Counted from the first letter of the stretch, positions 42,970-53,726 are shown. The stretch is 64,000 bases of DNA from Bradyrhizobium sp. LTSP885 (GCF_000938305.1 NZ_JYMT01000004.1:124001-188000); one strand, 5' to 3'. Numbers and translations: made by a program. The notes: generated by a model from the letters alone, not told the origin.

Positions 42970-44577
42970 TCACTCCCACTCGATCGTCCCCGGCGGCTTG
43001 CTCGTCACGTCGTACACCACCCGGTTCACCCCCTTCACCTCGTTGATGATGCGGGTCGCGGTCTCGCCCAGGAACTTCATCTCGAACTGGTAGAAATCAG
43101 CGGTCATGCCGTCGGTCGAGGTGACGGCGCGCAGGCCGACGACGAAGTCGTAGGTGCGGCCGTCGCCCATCACGCCGACGGTCTTCACCGGCAGCAGCAC
43201 CGCAAAAGCCTGCCAGATCGCATCGTAGAGGCCGTGCTTGCGGATCTGGTCGATGTAGACGGCGTCGGCGTTGCGGAGGATGTCGAGCTTTTCCTTCGTG
43301 ATGTCGCCGGGGCAGCGGATCGCGAGGCCGGGGCCCGGGAACGGGTGGCGGCCGACAAAGATCTCGGGCAGGCCGAGTTCGCGGCCGAGCACGCGGACCT
43401 CGTCCTTGAACAGCTCGCGCAAGGGCTCGACCAGCTTCATGTTCATGCGCGCTGGAAGGCCGCCGACATTGTGGTGCGACTTGATGGTGACCGATGGTCC
43501 GCCGGTGAAGGAGACGCTTTCGATCACATCGGGATAGAGCGTGCCCTGCGCCAGGAATTCGGCGCCGCCGATCTTCTTGGCCTCGGCGTCGAACACGTCG
43601 ATGAACAAACGCCCGATGGTCTTGCGCTTGGCTTCCGGATCGGTGACGCCTTCGAGTTCGCCGAGAAACTGCTTCGACGCATCCACATGCACGAGCGGGA
43701 TGTTGTAGTGATGGCGGAACAGGTCGACAACGGTTTTCGCCTCGTCGAGCCGCAGCATGCCGTGATCGACGAACACGCAGGTGAGCTGGTCGCCGATCGC
43801 CTCGTGGATCAGCACCGCGGCGACGGCGGAATCGACGCCGCCGGAGAGGCCGCAGATCACCCTGCCTTTGCCGACCTGGGCGCGGATCTTCTCGATCGCC
43901 TCCTCGCGGAAGGCGCGCATGGTCCAGTCACCGGCGAGGCCGGCGACCTTGCGGACGAAATTGCGGATCAGTTTGGCGCCGTCGGGCGTGTGCACCACTT
44001 CGGGGTGGAACATCAGGCCGTAATATTTGCGCGCCTCGTCCTGGATGATCGCGAACGGTGCATTCGGCGACGTGCCGGCCACGGAGAAACCCGGCGGCAT
44101 TTTGGTGATGCGGTCGCCATGGCTCATCCAGACCTGGTGCTTTTCGCCCAGGCTCCAGATGCCGTCGAACAGGCAGCTATCGGTCTTCACCTCGACATCG
44201 GCACGGCCGAACTCGCGGTGGTGGCCGCCCTCGACCTCGCCGCCGAGCTGGGCGGCCAACGTCATCTGGCCGTAGCAGATGCCGAGCACGGGAACGCCGG
44301 ATTCGAAGATCAGCTGCGGCGCGCGGGGCGAGCCGGCCTCATGCACCGATTCCGGGCCGCCGGAGAGGATCACCGCCTTCGGCTTCATCTCCCTGAAGGC
44401 GGCTTCGGCTTTCTGGAACGGCACGATCTCGGAATAGACGCCCATCTCGCGGACGCGGCGGGCGATCAGTTGCGTCACCTGACTGCCGAAATCGACAATC
44501 AGAATCTTGTCATGCGCCGAGGCCACTGAAGGCGTCGACTGCTGGGAGTTTTCCTGGGATTTTTGTGCGGCTGTCAT
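42970..44577 (-). CDS. guaA: GMP synthase (glutamine-hydrolysing)
   Basis: The start is the ATG at 44577 ([14 protein letters not shown]), giving 535 residues. The class I glutaminase domain has its nucleophile Cys101 in LGICYGQM and its His-Glu pair in [11 protein letters not shown]. The ATP pyrophosphatase domain has the P-loop [12 protein letters not shown] (about residue 245), and the C-terminal dimerisation domain ends in KPPGTIEWE. It converts XMP to GMP with glutamine. The IMP dehydrogenase gene, which supplies XMP, lies on the same strand 7.5 kb away. About 180 bases without a gene separate it from the M20 gene. Confidence 0.97.
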   Translation of the reverse strand: MTAAQKSQENSQQSTPSVASAHDKILIVDFGSQVTQLIARRVREMGVYSEIVPFQKAEAAFREMKPKAVILSGGPESVHEAGSPRAPQLIFESGVPVLGICYGQMTLAAQLGGEVEGGHHREFGRADVEVKTDSCLFDGIWSLGEKHQVWMSHGDRITKMPPGFSVAGTSPNAPFAIIQDEARKYYGLMFHPEVVHTPDGAKLIRNFVRKVAGLAGDWTMRAFREEAIEKIRAQVGKGRVICGLSGGVDSAVAAVLIHEAIGDQLTCVFVDHGMLRLDEAKTVVDLFRHHYNIPLVHVDASKQFLGELEGVTDPEAKRKTIGRLFIDVFDAEAKKIGGAEFLAQGTLYPDVIESVSFTGGPSVTIKSHHNVGGLPARMNMKLVEPLRELFKDEVRVLGRELGLPEIFVGRHPFPGPGLAIRCPGDITKEKLDILRNADAVYIDQIRKHGLYDAIWQAFAVLLPVKTVGVMGDGRTYDFVVGLRAVTSTDGMTADFYQFEMKFLGETATRIINEVKGVNRVVYDVTSKPPGTIEWE

Positions 44578-44713
44578 GGCAAGCAAATACGCTGGAGCGC
44601 CCGCCCCCGCAACCGCGCGGCGCGCCGCGCCCACATTCTTCTTTGGGCATGGACAGACGGATATATGGCAGTATTATTGACCTAATTTGGTCGCAACTGA
44701 ATCGGGACGAGAC

Positions 44714-45046
44714 ATGAAAATCCCCACCCTGCCCTTCACCGTGACCGACTGGAGCCAGGTCGAGCCGACGGTCCACGCCGGCGACAGCGGCCAGGCGCTG
44801 TGGCGCACGCTCAACATCGGTGATGTCAGGGTGCGGATGGTCGAGTATTCGCCGGGCTATCTCGCCGATCACTGGTGCGATCGCGGCCATGTGCTCTTTG
44901 TCGTGCAGGGCGAGCTCGACACCGAGCTGGGCGACGGCCGCAAGTTTACGCTGAAGCCAGGCATGAGCTACCAGGTCTCGGATTTCGGCGACGCCGCGCA
45001 CCGCTCGTCGACGGCAACGGGCGCGACGCTGTTCATCGTGGATTGA
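44714..45046 (+). CDS. DHCW-motif cupin protein
   Basis: The 110-residue single-domain cupin starts at ATG 44714. The segment GYLADHWCDRGHVLFVVQGE carries the DHWC form that names the DHCW cupin family. The second motif is LKPGMSYQVSDFGDAAHRSS. The function is unknown. It is divergent from guaA. A palindromic repeat separates it from the convergent HxlR gene. Confidence 0.9.
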   Translation: MKIPTLPFTVTDWSQVEPTVHAGDSGQALWRTLNIGDVRVRMVEYSPGYLADHWCDRGHVLFVVQGELDTELGDGRKFTLKPGMSYQVSDFGDAAHRSSTATGATLFIVD

Positions 45047-45063
45047 GACGGCTACCGAATCTT

Positions 45064-45149
45064 CCGTCATTGCGAGCGAAGCGAAGCAATCCATACCGCC
45101 ACGCGGGGATAGATGGATTGCTTCGTCGCTTCGCTCCTCGCAATGACGG
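45064..45149. repeat. Dispersed palindromic repeat (CCGTCATTGCGAGCGAAGCG type)
   Basis: The arms read CCGTCATTGCGAGCGAAGCG and the complementary CGCTTCGCTCCTCGCAATGA at the right end, with CAATCC / GGATTG inside. It is a repeat family I know as common in Bradyrhizobium. It sits between two convergent genes and may terminate both. Confidence 0.85.
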
Positions 45150-45158
45150 CGGATATCC

Positions 45159-45611
45159 TCACCGCCTGCGCGCCGCGACTTTCTTCACGCTGGTATCGGA
45201 CCATATCAGCGGACGGCCGGCCTTCGACGGCAGCACCAATTGCCCGACCGGCTGCCCCGCCTGATCCAGCAGCACCGAATGCGTTTCGCCGCGTGCGTAA
45301 AGATGCGCCTCGCCCCACTGCCTCAGGCTGACGACGATCGGAAACAGGTCGCGGCCCTTTTTGGTCAGCGCATATTCCTGATAGGCGCTGCCGTCGGAGG
45401 CGGCGACCAGCTCCAGCACATCGAGCTCGACCAGCTTGCGCAATCGTGTCGTCAGCATGCCCTTGGCGATGCCGAGGTTCTTCTGGAAATCGCCGAACCG
45501 GCGCAGACCGTCGAACGCGTCGCGGACGATCAAGAGCGACCACCAGTCGCCGATCGCATCCAGCGCGCGCGCCACCGGGCAATCGGCCTTGCCAAATCCG
45601 ACCCGCTTCAT
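45159..45611 (-). CDS. HxlR-family transcriptional regulator
   Basis: The 150-residue regulator starts at ATG 45611 with GGGAGAGG upstream. The HxlR signature is CPVARALDAIGDWWSLLIVR, with a Cys near the N-terminus that senses electrophiles in some relatives. The winged helix is RRFGDFQKNLGIAKGMLTTR and LTKKGRDLFPIVVSLRQWG. It is divergent from an MFS exporter gene. Two palindromes sharing a CTGGTC half-site lie between them. Confidence 0.92.
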   Translation of the reverse strand: MKRVGFGKADCPVARALDAIGDWWSLLIVRDAFDGLRRFGDFQKNLGIAKGMLTTRLRKLVELDVLELVAASDGSAYQEYALTKKGRDLFPIVVSLRQWGEAHLYARGETHSVLLDQAGQPVGQLVLPSKAGRPLIWSDTSVKKVAARRR

Positions 45612-45640
45612 CCGCTGCCCTCTCCCGATCACAACTCAAT

Positions 45641-45660
45641 CTGGTCCTAAAATAGGACTA
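45641..45660. promoter_or_regulatory. HxlR operator candidate 1
   Basis: GTCCTA-AAA-TAGGAC (45644-45658) is a perfect palindrome preceded by CTG, giving the same CTGGTC start as operator 2. It lies 33 bases before the HxlR start. Confidence 0.6.
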
Positions 45661-45677
45661 GACAGCGTCCGACGCAA

Positions 45678-45698
45678 CTGGTCTCATAATAAGACCAG
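45678..45698. promoter_or_regulatory. HxlR operator candidate 2
   Basis: CTGGTCT and AGACCAG are perfect arms separated by seven bases. It lies 18 bases upstream of the MFS start codon and would block its promoter. Confidence 0.65.
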
Positions 45699-45715
45699 AT
45701 TGAGTGGAGGCGTTG

Positions 45716-46966
45716 ATGACGAATCAGGATGCGGCGCAGGCCGCACATGCAGACGCCGTTGAGACGGCCGGAACAACGCTCTCGCCCGCGGTCGTGCTGC
45801 TGTTTGCGGTCGCCTGCGGGCTGAGCGTCGCCAACATCTACTTTGCCCAGCCGCTGCTCGACACCATGGCGCAGGATCTCGGCATCGACCCCGCCGCGAT
45901 CGGCCTCGTCGTGACGCTGACCCAGATCGGCTATGCGGTTGGCCTGATGCTGATCGTACCGCTCGGCGACCTCGTGGATCGGCGCCGGCTGATCGTCGGC
46001 CAGACCGTGCTGTCGGCGATCGCGCTCGCAATCGTCGGCTTGGCGCCGAACGCCGTCGTGGTGCTGGCAGGCATGGTGCTGGTCGGGCTGCTGGCGGTGG
46101 TGATCCAGGTGATGGTCGCCTTCGCCGCGACGCTGGCGACACCGGCTGAACGCGGCCGCACCATCGGCACCGTCACCTCAGGCGTCGTCTCGGGCATCCT
46201 GCTGGCACGCTTTGTCTCCGGCGCGCTGGCCGATCTCGCCGGATGGCGCGCGGTCTACCTGACCTCGGCTGTGCTCACGCTGGTGCTCGCCGGCCTGCTC
46301 GCGCGCGTGCTGCCGCGGCATCAACTGAGGCCGATGGCCGGATCGTCCTATGCAAAGCTGTTGCGCTCGACATTGCAGCTGTTCGTCCAGGAGCCGGTGC
46401 TGCGCGAGCGCGCCGTGTTCGCGCTCTTGATTTTCGCAAGCTTCAGCGTGTTCTGGACCTCGATCGTGCTGCCGCTCGCGGGGCCACCGCTGTCGCTGTC
46501 GCACACCACGATCGGAATGCTCGGAATCGCCGGCGTCGCCGGCGCCCTCGCAGCGCGCAACTCCGGGCGCCTCGCCGATCGCGGCTGGGGGCAGCGCACC
46601 ACCGGATTGTCGCTGCTGCTGATGCTCGCAGGCTGGGTGCCGATCGCCTGCTTGCAGACCTCGCTATGGCTGGTGCTGGCCGGCGTCGTGATGATCGACT
46701 TCGCAGTGCAGGCCATCCACGTGACCAACCAGAGCCTGATCGTCGCCGCGCGCCCTGACGCGGCGAGCCGCCTGGTCGGCGGCTACATGGTGTTCTATTC
46801 GATCGGCAGCGGTTTGGGCGCGATCGCCTCGACGGTGGTCTATGCGACCGCCGGCTGGCTCGGCGTCTGCATGCTCGGCGCGGCCATCAGCGCCGTCGCG
46901 CTGTTGTTCTGGGTGATCGTGGTGAGCCGAACGCCGATATCCGCGAGCTGCGCACTGACGCAGTAG
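45716..46966 (+). CDS. MFS transporter (DHA1-like)
   Basis: GTGGAGG lies five bases before the ATG at 45716. The 416-residue protein has twelve helices, starting VVLLFAVACGLSVANIYFAQ. The signature loop reads VPLGDLVDRRRLIVGQTVL and motif C-like glycines follow in helix 5 (GTVTSGVVSGILLARFVSG). The family resembles YdhP/AraJ-type exporters. Regulation by the divergent HxlR through two operators is likely. The substrate is unknown. Confidence 0.9.
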   Translation: MTNQDAAQAAHADAVETAGTTLSPAVVLLFAVACGLSVANIYFAQPLLDTMAQDLGIDPAAIGLVVTLTQIGYAVGLMLIVPLGDLVDRRRLIVGQTVLSAIALAIVGLAPNAVVVLAGMVLVGLLAVVIQVMVAFAATLATPAERGRTIGTVTSGVVSGILLARFVSGALADLAGWRAVYLTSAVLTLVLAGLLARVLPRHQLRPMAGSSYAKLLRSTLQLFVQEPVLRERAVFALLIFASFSVFWTSIVLPLAGPPLSLSHTTIGMLGIAGVAGALAARNSGRLADRGWGQRTTGLSLLLMLAGWVPIACLQTSLWLVLAGVVMIDFAVQAIHVTNQSLIVAARPDAASRLVGGYMVFYSIGSGLGAIASTVVYATAGWLGVCMLGAAISAVALLFWVIVVSRTPISASCALTQ

Positions 46967-46973
46967 CCTCCTC

Positions 46974-47053
46974 CGTCATTCCGGGGCGTCCGAAGGACGA
47001 ACCCGGAATCTCGAGGTTCCGGGTTCGATGCTACGCATCGCCCCGGAACGACG
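46974..47053. repeat. Dispersed palindromic repeat (CGTCATTCCGGGGCG type), copy 1
   Basis: The element starts CCGTCATTCCGGGGCG and ends CGCCCCGGAACGACG, with AACCCGGAATCTCGAGGTTC in the middle. A second copy, with its GATGC and TCCGA side loops exchanged, lies at 51941-52023. It separates the convergent MFS and methyltransferase genes. Confidence 0.85.
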
Positions 47054-47062
47054 AAATCCTCA

Positions 47063-48361
47063 TCAACCCTTCTTCAGCACCGACACGAAAAACCCGTCCG
47101 TCCCGGTCCGGCGCGGTGTCATCAGCCAGCCCTCGTCGGACTGCAGCGCGGCGTTGGCAAAATCCTCGGCCTTGTCCCAGAGCACCGATGCGGTCTGCTC
47201 CGGCGGCTGGATCGCAAATTCCGGATGGCGCGCGATGAAGGCCCGAACCTGCGCGCCATTCTCGTCGGAGAGCACCGAGCAGGTGATGTAGGCGATCCGG
47301 CCGCCGGGCTTGACCAACGGCACGGCGCGGTCGAGCGCCGCGGTCTGGTCCTTTAGCCGCACCTCGAGCGCGCCGGGACGCATCCGCCATTTGGCATCGG
47401 GGTTGCGGCGCCAGGTGCCGGTGCCGGTGCACGGCGCGTCGATCAGCACCAGATCGGCCGAGGCCTTGATGTCCGAGAGTACCTCGGCCTCGCCGCGTGG
47501 CGTGCGCACGTCGCAATTGTGCACGCCGGCGCGCGACAGCCGCTCATGGATCGGCGCGAGCTGGCGCTTGTCGTGATCGGTCGCGATCAGCCGGCCCTTG
47601 CCCTGCATCTGGGCTGCGAGCGCCAGTGTCTTGCCGCCGGCGCCGGCGCAGAGGTCGATCACCTGCTCGCCGGGCTTGGCGCCCGACAGCAGCGCGGCGA
47701 GCTGCGAGCCCTCGTCCTGAACTTCGATGGCGCCCTTGATGAAATCCTCTTCCGCATGGATGCCGGGATTGCGCGCGTCGGCGCCGAGTTCGATGCGCAG
47801 ACCGAGCGGCGACCACGGCGTCTCCTTGGCGCCGAGATGCGCCAGCCGCGGCAAGATCTTCTCGCGCGTGGCGTTCAGCGTGTTGACGCGCAGATCAAGC
47901 GGCGCGCGGCTCGCCATCGCGGTCGCCTCCGCCACGCGATCGTCGCCAAACACCTTTGCCAGATAAGGATCGAGCCATTCCGGATAGTCGCCCGCGATAT
48001 GGGCCGGCGCGTCAGTGAGCGTGCGTGAGGTCAGCGCGGCGCGCTCGGCGTCCGTCAGCGACGCCGGCGCGAACCGGCCGCCGTCGCAGAGCGCGGCGAT
48101 CGCCTCAGTATCGAGGCCGCGCTCGAGCTTGAGCATGCCGAGCAAACGTGCCCGGGCGCTGTTGTCATCCATCAGATACGCCGCGGAGGATTGCCGGCGC
48201 AGCACGTCCCAGATCAGGCCGGAGATCGCGGCGCGGTCGCCGGAGCCGGCATAGCGGTGCGCCGTGCCCCACTCCTTCAGCGCCTTTGCGGCCGGAATGC
48301 GTTGGGTGTCGATGGTCTCGATCAGCTCGATGGCGGCGGAGAGCCGGGCGGCGGGGGTCAT
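47063..48361 (-). CDS. RsmB/NOP-family RNA (cytosine-C5) methyltransferase
   Basis: The 432-residue protein has an N-terminal helical region and a C-terminal Rossmann methyltransferase: VIDLCAGAGGKTLALAAQMQ binds SAM, VLIDAPCTGTGTWRRNPDAK holds one catalytic-loop Cys, and RIAYITCSVLSDENGAQV the other. Two such cysteines define m5C RNA methyltransferases. Relatives of RsmB modify 16S rRNA, though other RNA targets cannot be excluded. It lies between guaA and guaB. Confidence 0.93.
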   Translation of the reverse strand: MTPAARLSAAIELIETIDTQRIPAAKALKEWGTAHRYAGSGDRAAISGLIWDVLRRQSSAAYLMDDNSARARLLGMLKLERGLDTEAIAALCDGGRFAPASLTDAERAALTSRTLTDAPAHIAGDYPEWLDPYLAKVFGDDRVAEATAMASRAPLDLRVNTLNATREKILPRLAHLGAKETPWSPLGLRIELGADARNPGIHAEEDFIKGAIEVQDEGSQLAALLSGAKPGEQVIDLCAGAGGKTLALAAQMQGKGRLIATDHDKRQLAPIHERLSRAGVHNCDVRTPRGEAEVLSDIKASADLVLIDAPCTGTGTWRRNPDAKWRMRPGALEVRLKDQTAALDRAVPLVKPGGRIAYITCSVLSDENGAQVRAFIARHPEFAIQPPEQTASVLWDKAEDFANAALQSDEGWLMTPRRTGTDGFFVSVLKKG

Positions 48362-48380
48362 AAGAGTCTTTCGGTTGAAC

Positions 48381-48480
48381 GCTAAAGCACGATGAGTTCA
48401 GGTTTCATCGCGCTTTAGCTTTTTGTTTGAGCATAATCGTGTCGGAAAACCGCTTCGCACTTTTCCGGATCATGCTTTAG
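48381..48480. repeat. Dispersed rhizobial repeat (CTAAAGCACGATGAG ... CATGCTTTAG)
   Basis: Two linked palindromic parts are seen: CTAAAGCACGATGAG with CATCGCGCTTTAG, and GCATAATCGTGTCGGAAAAC with TTTTCCGGATCATGC. This is a repeat common in Bradyrhizobium and relatives. Its right end supplies the TAA stop of the MAPEG gene. Confidence 0.8.
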
Positions 48481-48899
48481 ATCAACAGCAGGATCTTGAG
48501 CGCGAAATAGAGCCACATCGCTGCCAGCACCAGCACGCCGGCGAACCAGGCGAGCGAGCGCGGCCGCATGTCGTTGGATGTGACGAAGACGCCGGCATGG
48601 GCAAAGCGCGTCACCACGAACACCCAGGACATCAGCACGATGAAGAGGTCGGCATGACGCAGCGGCAGGGCGATTGCAATCAGAATGTAGAACAGGACCG
48701 GGAGCTCGAACTGGTTGGAGAAGCAATTGGCGAACTGGGTGGCGCGGCCCGGCCAGCTCGGCTCGCGCAGCGCGACGTCCCGCATCTTGGTTTCGCCGCT
48801 CGAGAGCGCGCTTGTGCGCGCCGTCGCCATGGCGAACAAAAGCGCGAAGGTGAGCCCAATCTGGATGAAGACAGGTAGCAGAACCATTTGAATAGACAT
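48477..48899 (-). CDS. MAPEG-family membrane protein
   Basis: AAAGGAG lies seven bases before the ATG at 48899. The 140-residue protein has four hydrophobic helices (VLLPVFIQIGLTFALLFAMA, FELPVLFYILIAIALPL, IVLMSWVFVVTRFAHAGVFV, WFAGVLVLAAMWLYFALKIL) and the NQFELPVLFY motif of the MAPEG family. Members include microsomal glutathione transferases, but many bacterial ones have no known activity. The stop codon lies in a dispersed repeat. Confidence 0.88.
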   Translation of the reverse strand: MSIQMVLLPVFIQIGLTFALLFAMATARTSALSSGETKMRDVALREPSWPGRATQFANCFSNQFELPVLFYILIAIALPLRHADLFIVLMSWVFVVTRFAHAGVFVTSNDMRPRSLAWFAGVLVLAAMWLYFALKILLLI

Positions 48900-49078
48900 T
48901 GAAATCTCCTTTGGCCGCAACGCCGCGCAGCCCTCTTAACCGCAGCCCCCGCCCCTGGCAATCAAGGTGCTGCTGGAACGGCTTGAACCACAATCCGAGC
49001 TGCGTGACCAACTCACAGGAGACTTGTCGGTTCAGGAGTCTTGCCGGTTTCGGCCCCAACGCCCCGCAGGTGTGCGCG

Positions 49079-49471
49079 ATGAACATCACCTCCCCGATCC
49101 TCACCAGTGCGACCCGCGCGGCCGGGTTTCTCGACGATTCCCTGACCTCCCTGCTTCAGGCGATCGGCTCCAGCACCGGCTGGTTCGACAGCAACCCGGA
49201 TGGCGGGCTCGGCGTGGCGATGGCGGGGCTATCGGGCGTCGTCGCCGCCCTTTCGGTCGCGATCCTGCTCTCGATCTATTTCCGCACCGGCTATCGCTCG
49301 ACCCGCGACATCGTCCGGCACGGGCTCGCCGCGGCGCTGGTGCTCGGCTTGATCGCGTTCGCGATCTACGACATGGGGCACTCGGCGCTTGCCTATCTCG
49401 GGCTCAACGCATCGACGTCAGCGGTCGACTTCGGGACCTGCCCGTCCAAGGCGGGAATGATCGGGATTTGA
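49079..49471 (+). CDS. Hypothetical membrane protein
   Basis: From the ATG at 49079, with AGGTG upstream, 130 residues are encoded with two or three hydrophobic stretches (GLSGVVAALSVAILLSIYF, GLAAALVLGLIAFAIYDMG). No family is recognised. It lies 67 bases before the phosphoesterase gene on the same strand and may be co-transcribed with it. Confidence 0.65.
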   Translation: MNITSPILTSATRAAGFLDDSLTSLLQAIGSSTGWFDSNPDGGLGVAMAGLSGVVAALSVAILLSIYFRTGYRSTRDIVRHGLAAALVLGLIAFAIYDMGHSALAYLGLNASTSAVDFGTCPSKAGMIGI

Positions 49472-49538
49472 TAGCGTCATCGTTCCGACTCCGGGCCGGC
49501 CTATGATCGCCCGAAAGGATCGATACAAGGATCGACGC

Positions 49539-50378
49539 ATGGCGCAGTTTCGTCTGACGCAAATTTCCGACACCCACCTCGCCCGCCGCCACACACTCCT
49601 CACCGATAATTTCCATCGCGTCAGTGAGCATATCGACACGACGCGTCCCGACCTCGTGCTCAACTCCGGCGACGTCGGCTTCGATGGGCCGACCAGCCGC
49701 GACGATCTTGTCTTCGCCAAGGAGCTGCACCGCTCGCTGCCGGTCGATTGCCGCTATCTGCCGGGCAATCACGACATCGGCGACAACCCGACCGCGGTCG
49801 GCCCGGTGCCTGCGCAACTCCCTACCGAAGCCAGCCGCAAGGCGTTCACGGACCTGATCGGCGAGGACCGCTGGCACTTCGAAGCCGCGGGCTGGTGCTT
49901 CATCGGATTGAACTCGCTGATCATGAACACCGGCCTCGACAGCGAAGCCGCACAGTTCGACTGGCTCGCCTCTCAGCTCGACAAGGCCGTCGGCAAGCCG
50001 GTTGCGCTGTTCCTGCACAAGCCGCTCTATCTCGACGTGCCCGACGATCCCGAATGCGAAGCGACCGCGATCCGCTACGTGCCGCAGCCGGCGCGGCGGC
50101 GCCTGATCGAGATGTTCGGCAAGGTCGATTTACGGTTGGTCGGCAGCGGCCATGTGCATCAGCGCCGCGATTATACCTTCGAGCACGTCCGCCACGTCTG
50201 GGCGCCATCGGCCGGCTTCATCATCTCCGACGCGAAGCAGGAATTGATCGGCATCAAGGAAACCGGCCTGGTCGAATACCGCTTCCAGCCCGACAGTTTT
50301 GAAGTGCGCCATGTCAGGGCCAAGGGTCAGGTCGATGTCGACCTCGACACGCTGTTCGGCAAGCAAGCGGCGACCTGA
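49539..50378 (+). CDS. Calcineurin-like metallophosphoesterase
   Basis: AAGGAT precedes the ATG at 49539. The 279-residue enzyme shows the family's metal motifs in order: QISDTHLARRH (Asp11, His13), LNSGDVGFDG (GD), LPGNHDIGDN (GNHD), FLHKPLYLD and GSGHVHQRRD (GHxH). It hydrolyses phosphomonoesters or diesters, probably in the cytoplasm, as no signal peptide is present. CpdA-like cyclic nucleotide activity is possible but not shown. Confidence 0.92.
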   Translation: MAQFRLTQISDTHLARRHTLLTDNFHRVSEHIDTTRPDLVLNSGDVGFDGPTSRDDLVFAKELHRSLPVDCRYLPGNHDIGDNPTAVGPVPAQLPTEASRKAFTDLIGEDRWHFEAAGWCFIGLNSLIMNTGLDSEAAQFDWLASQLDKAVGKPVALFLHKPLYLDVPDDPECEATAIRYVPQPARRRLIEMFGKVDLRLVGSGHVHQRRDYTFEHVRHVWAPSAGFIISDAKQELIGIKETGLVEYRFQPDSFEVRHVRAKGQVDVDLDTLFGKQAAT

Positions 50379-50408
50379 GCGGCCTCGGCCTACGTCAGCG
50401 CAGCGCTA

Positions 50409-50663
50409 CTACGTCCGCGCGGCGTCGTTCAGATCCCGCTTGATGACCGCAAGCAGCGTCTGCAGCGAGTCCTTGCTCGGCGGTGGCGCCGCAGCGACCT
50501 GCCGCGCGGGAGGCCGCGGAGGCATCGCGAACGAAGGCCCGGCGTCGGGCTCGTCCTCCACGAATTTCCCATGCAACACATCATCGCGGCGGCCCATGGC
50601 GAACATCGTCGCCCAATAGCCGACGGCCAGCAAAATCACGCCTAAAATAACAATCTCAAACAT
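50409..50663 (-). CDS. Small single-helix membrane protein, hypothetical
   Basis: The 84-residue protein starts at ATG 50663 with AGGTG upstream. It has one N-terminal membrane helix (IVILGVILLAVGYWATMFAM), then a Pro/Ala-rich linker and a helical tail (DSLQTLLAVIKRDLNDAA). No family is recognised. It converges with the phosphoesterase gene. Confidence 0.7.
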   Translation of the reverse strand: MFEIVILGVILLAVGYWATMFAMGRRDDVLHGKFVEDEPDAGPSFAMPPRPPARQVAAAPPPSKDSLQTLLAVIKRDLNDAART

Positions 50664-50805
50664 GGCTACACCTAAAATATAGCCCTATTGTTTCAACTCC
50701 TCCGGGTTCCGGTCAAGCAAATGGGGGCCCAAAAGCCCCCAAAAGCTTGCCGATGTGGCGTTTTTGATACGAATCTGCGCGGAATGGGAGCTAAAGCCCC
50801 TCCCG

Positions 50806-51828
50806 TCAGGCCCGGTCAGCCCCGACCCGGACCAGCTGCTTGCCGAAATTGGCGCCCTTCAGCAGGCCCATGAAGGCCTCCGGTGCGCTGTGCAGCCCCT
50901 CGGTCACGAACTCCTTGTGCTTGACCTTGCCCTCGCGGACCCACTGCGACATGTCGCGGAGGAAGTCGCCATGGCGGGCGGCGAAGTCGCTGACGATGAA
51001 GCCGCGGAAGGTCAGCCTCTTGGTCAGGATGTTGCGCATCATGGCGGCGGCCCATTTCGGCGCTGACGCTTCCGTGTCGTTGTAGTGCGCGATCAGGCCG
51101 CACACCGGCACGCGCGCGAACGCATTGAGCAGCGGGAACACCGCTTCGAACACCGCGCCGCCGACATTCTCGAAATAGACGTCGATGCCCTTCGGGCAGG
51201 CGTCCTTGAGCTTGGCCGCAAGATCGGGATCGCGATGGTCGAGGCACTCGTCGAAGCCGAGCTCGTTCTTGACGTAGGCGCATTTGTCCTTGCCGCCGGC
51301 GATGCCGACCGCGCGTGCGCCCTTGATCCTGGCGATCTGCCCGACCGCCGAGCCGACCGCGCCGGATGCGGCGGCGACCACCACGGTCTCGCCCGCCTGC
51401 GGCTTGCCGATGTCGAGCAGTCCGGTATAGGCGGTCATGCCGGGCATGCCGAGCACGCCGACCGCGGTCGAGATCGGCGCGATCTTCGGATCGATCTTGG
51501 CGAGCCCCTTGCCGTCGGACAGCGCATGCGTCTGCCAGCCCGCGCGCGACAGCACGACGTCGCCCTTGGCAAAGCCTGGATTGTTCGAGGCGATCACCTC
51601 GCTGACGGTGCCGCCCTCCATCACGCCGCCGATCGGCACCGGCTGCGCATAGGACGGGCCGTCGCTCATGCGCCCGCGCATATAGGGATCGAGCGACAGC
51701 CAGATGGTGCGGAGCAGGACCTCGCCCGCGCCAGGTGTCGGCGGCGCATAATCCTCGATCCGGAAGTCGGAGGCCTTGGGTTCGCCGTGGGGACGGGAGG
51801 CGAGAACGACGCGCTTGCCTTGGGACAT
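50806..51828 (-). CDS. Zinc-independent medium-chain NADP oxidoreductase (leukotriene B4/curcumin reductase type)
   Basis: AGAGGAAAC precedes the ATG at 51828, and 340 residues follow. The protein has the family block WLSLDPYMRGRMSDGPSYAQ and PVPIGGVMEGG, the dinucleotide motif VVVAAASGAVGSAVGQIARI, and DVYFENVGGAVFEAVFPLLN. Such enzymes reduce alpha,beta-unsaturated carbonyls with NADPH. It lies downstream of a dispersed repeat that separates it from guaB. Confidence 0.92.
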   Translation of the reverse strand: MSQGKRVVLASRPHGEPKASDFRIEDYAPPTPGAGEVLLRTIWLSLDPYMRGRMSDGPSYAQPVPIGGVMEGGTVSEVIASNNPGFAKGDVVLSRAGWQTHALSDGKGLAKIDPKIAPISTAVGVLGMPGMTAYTGLLDIGKPQAGETVVVAAASGAVGSAVGQIARIKGARAVGIAGGKDKCAYVKNELGFDECLDHRDPDLAAKLKDACPKGIDVYFENVGGAVFEAVFPLLNAFARVPVCGLIAHYNDTEASAPKWAAAMMRNILTKRLTFRGFIVSDFAARHGDFLRDMSQWVREGKVKHKEFVTEGLHSAPEAFMGLLKGANFGKQLVRVGADRA

Positions 51829-51940
51829 GATTGTTTCCTCTGATCGTTGGTTCGCGGCGCACACGTAGTCACGCAATCCGGCTCCCCGCAAGGGAGACGG
51901 ATTTGCTCGTGTTGTTTGAAATGATGTTTGAAATGTTCAT

Positions 51941-52023
51941 CGTCATTCCGGGGCGATGCGTCAGCATCGAACCCGGAATCTCGAGATTCCGGGTTCGGTC
52001 CTTCGGACCGCCCCGGAATGACG
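51941..52023. repeat. Dispersed palindromic repeat (CGTCATTCCGGGGCG type), copy 2
   Basis: It starts CGTCATTCCGGGGCGATGCG and ends GACCGCCCCGGAATGACG, with AACCCGGAATCTCGAGATTC in the middle. Compared with copy 1 at 46974-47053, the GATGC and TCC side hairpins are exchanged, as if the element were inverted. It lies at the 3' end of guaB. Confidence 0.88.
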
Positions 52024-52031
52024 TGCCTCGC

Positions 52032-53660
<1,629 letters not shown>

Positions 53661-53726
53661 TCAAAGCGTTTGCCAGCCATGCACGGGCTTTTTACTTGGC
53701 CGATTGTTGGCCGGTTACTTGGCCGA

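Noticed and set aside
42809..43093. Possible small plus-strand gene between the M20 gene and guaA
   Set aside because: It runs into the guaA 3' end antisense and has no ribosome site. The 180-base gap holds nothing I can support.
43234..44529. 431-codon plus-strand frame antisense to guaA
   Set aside because: guaA is complete on the minus strand with all motifs.
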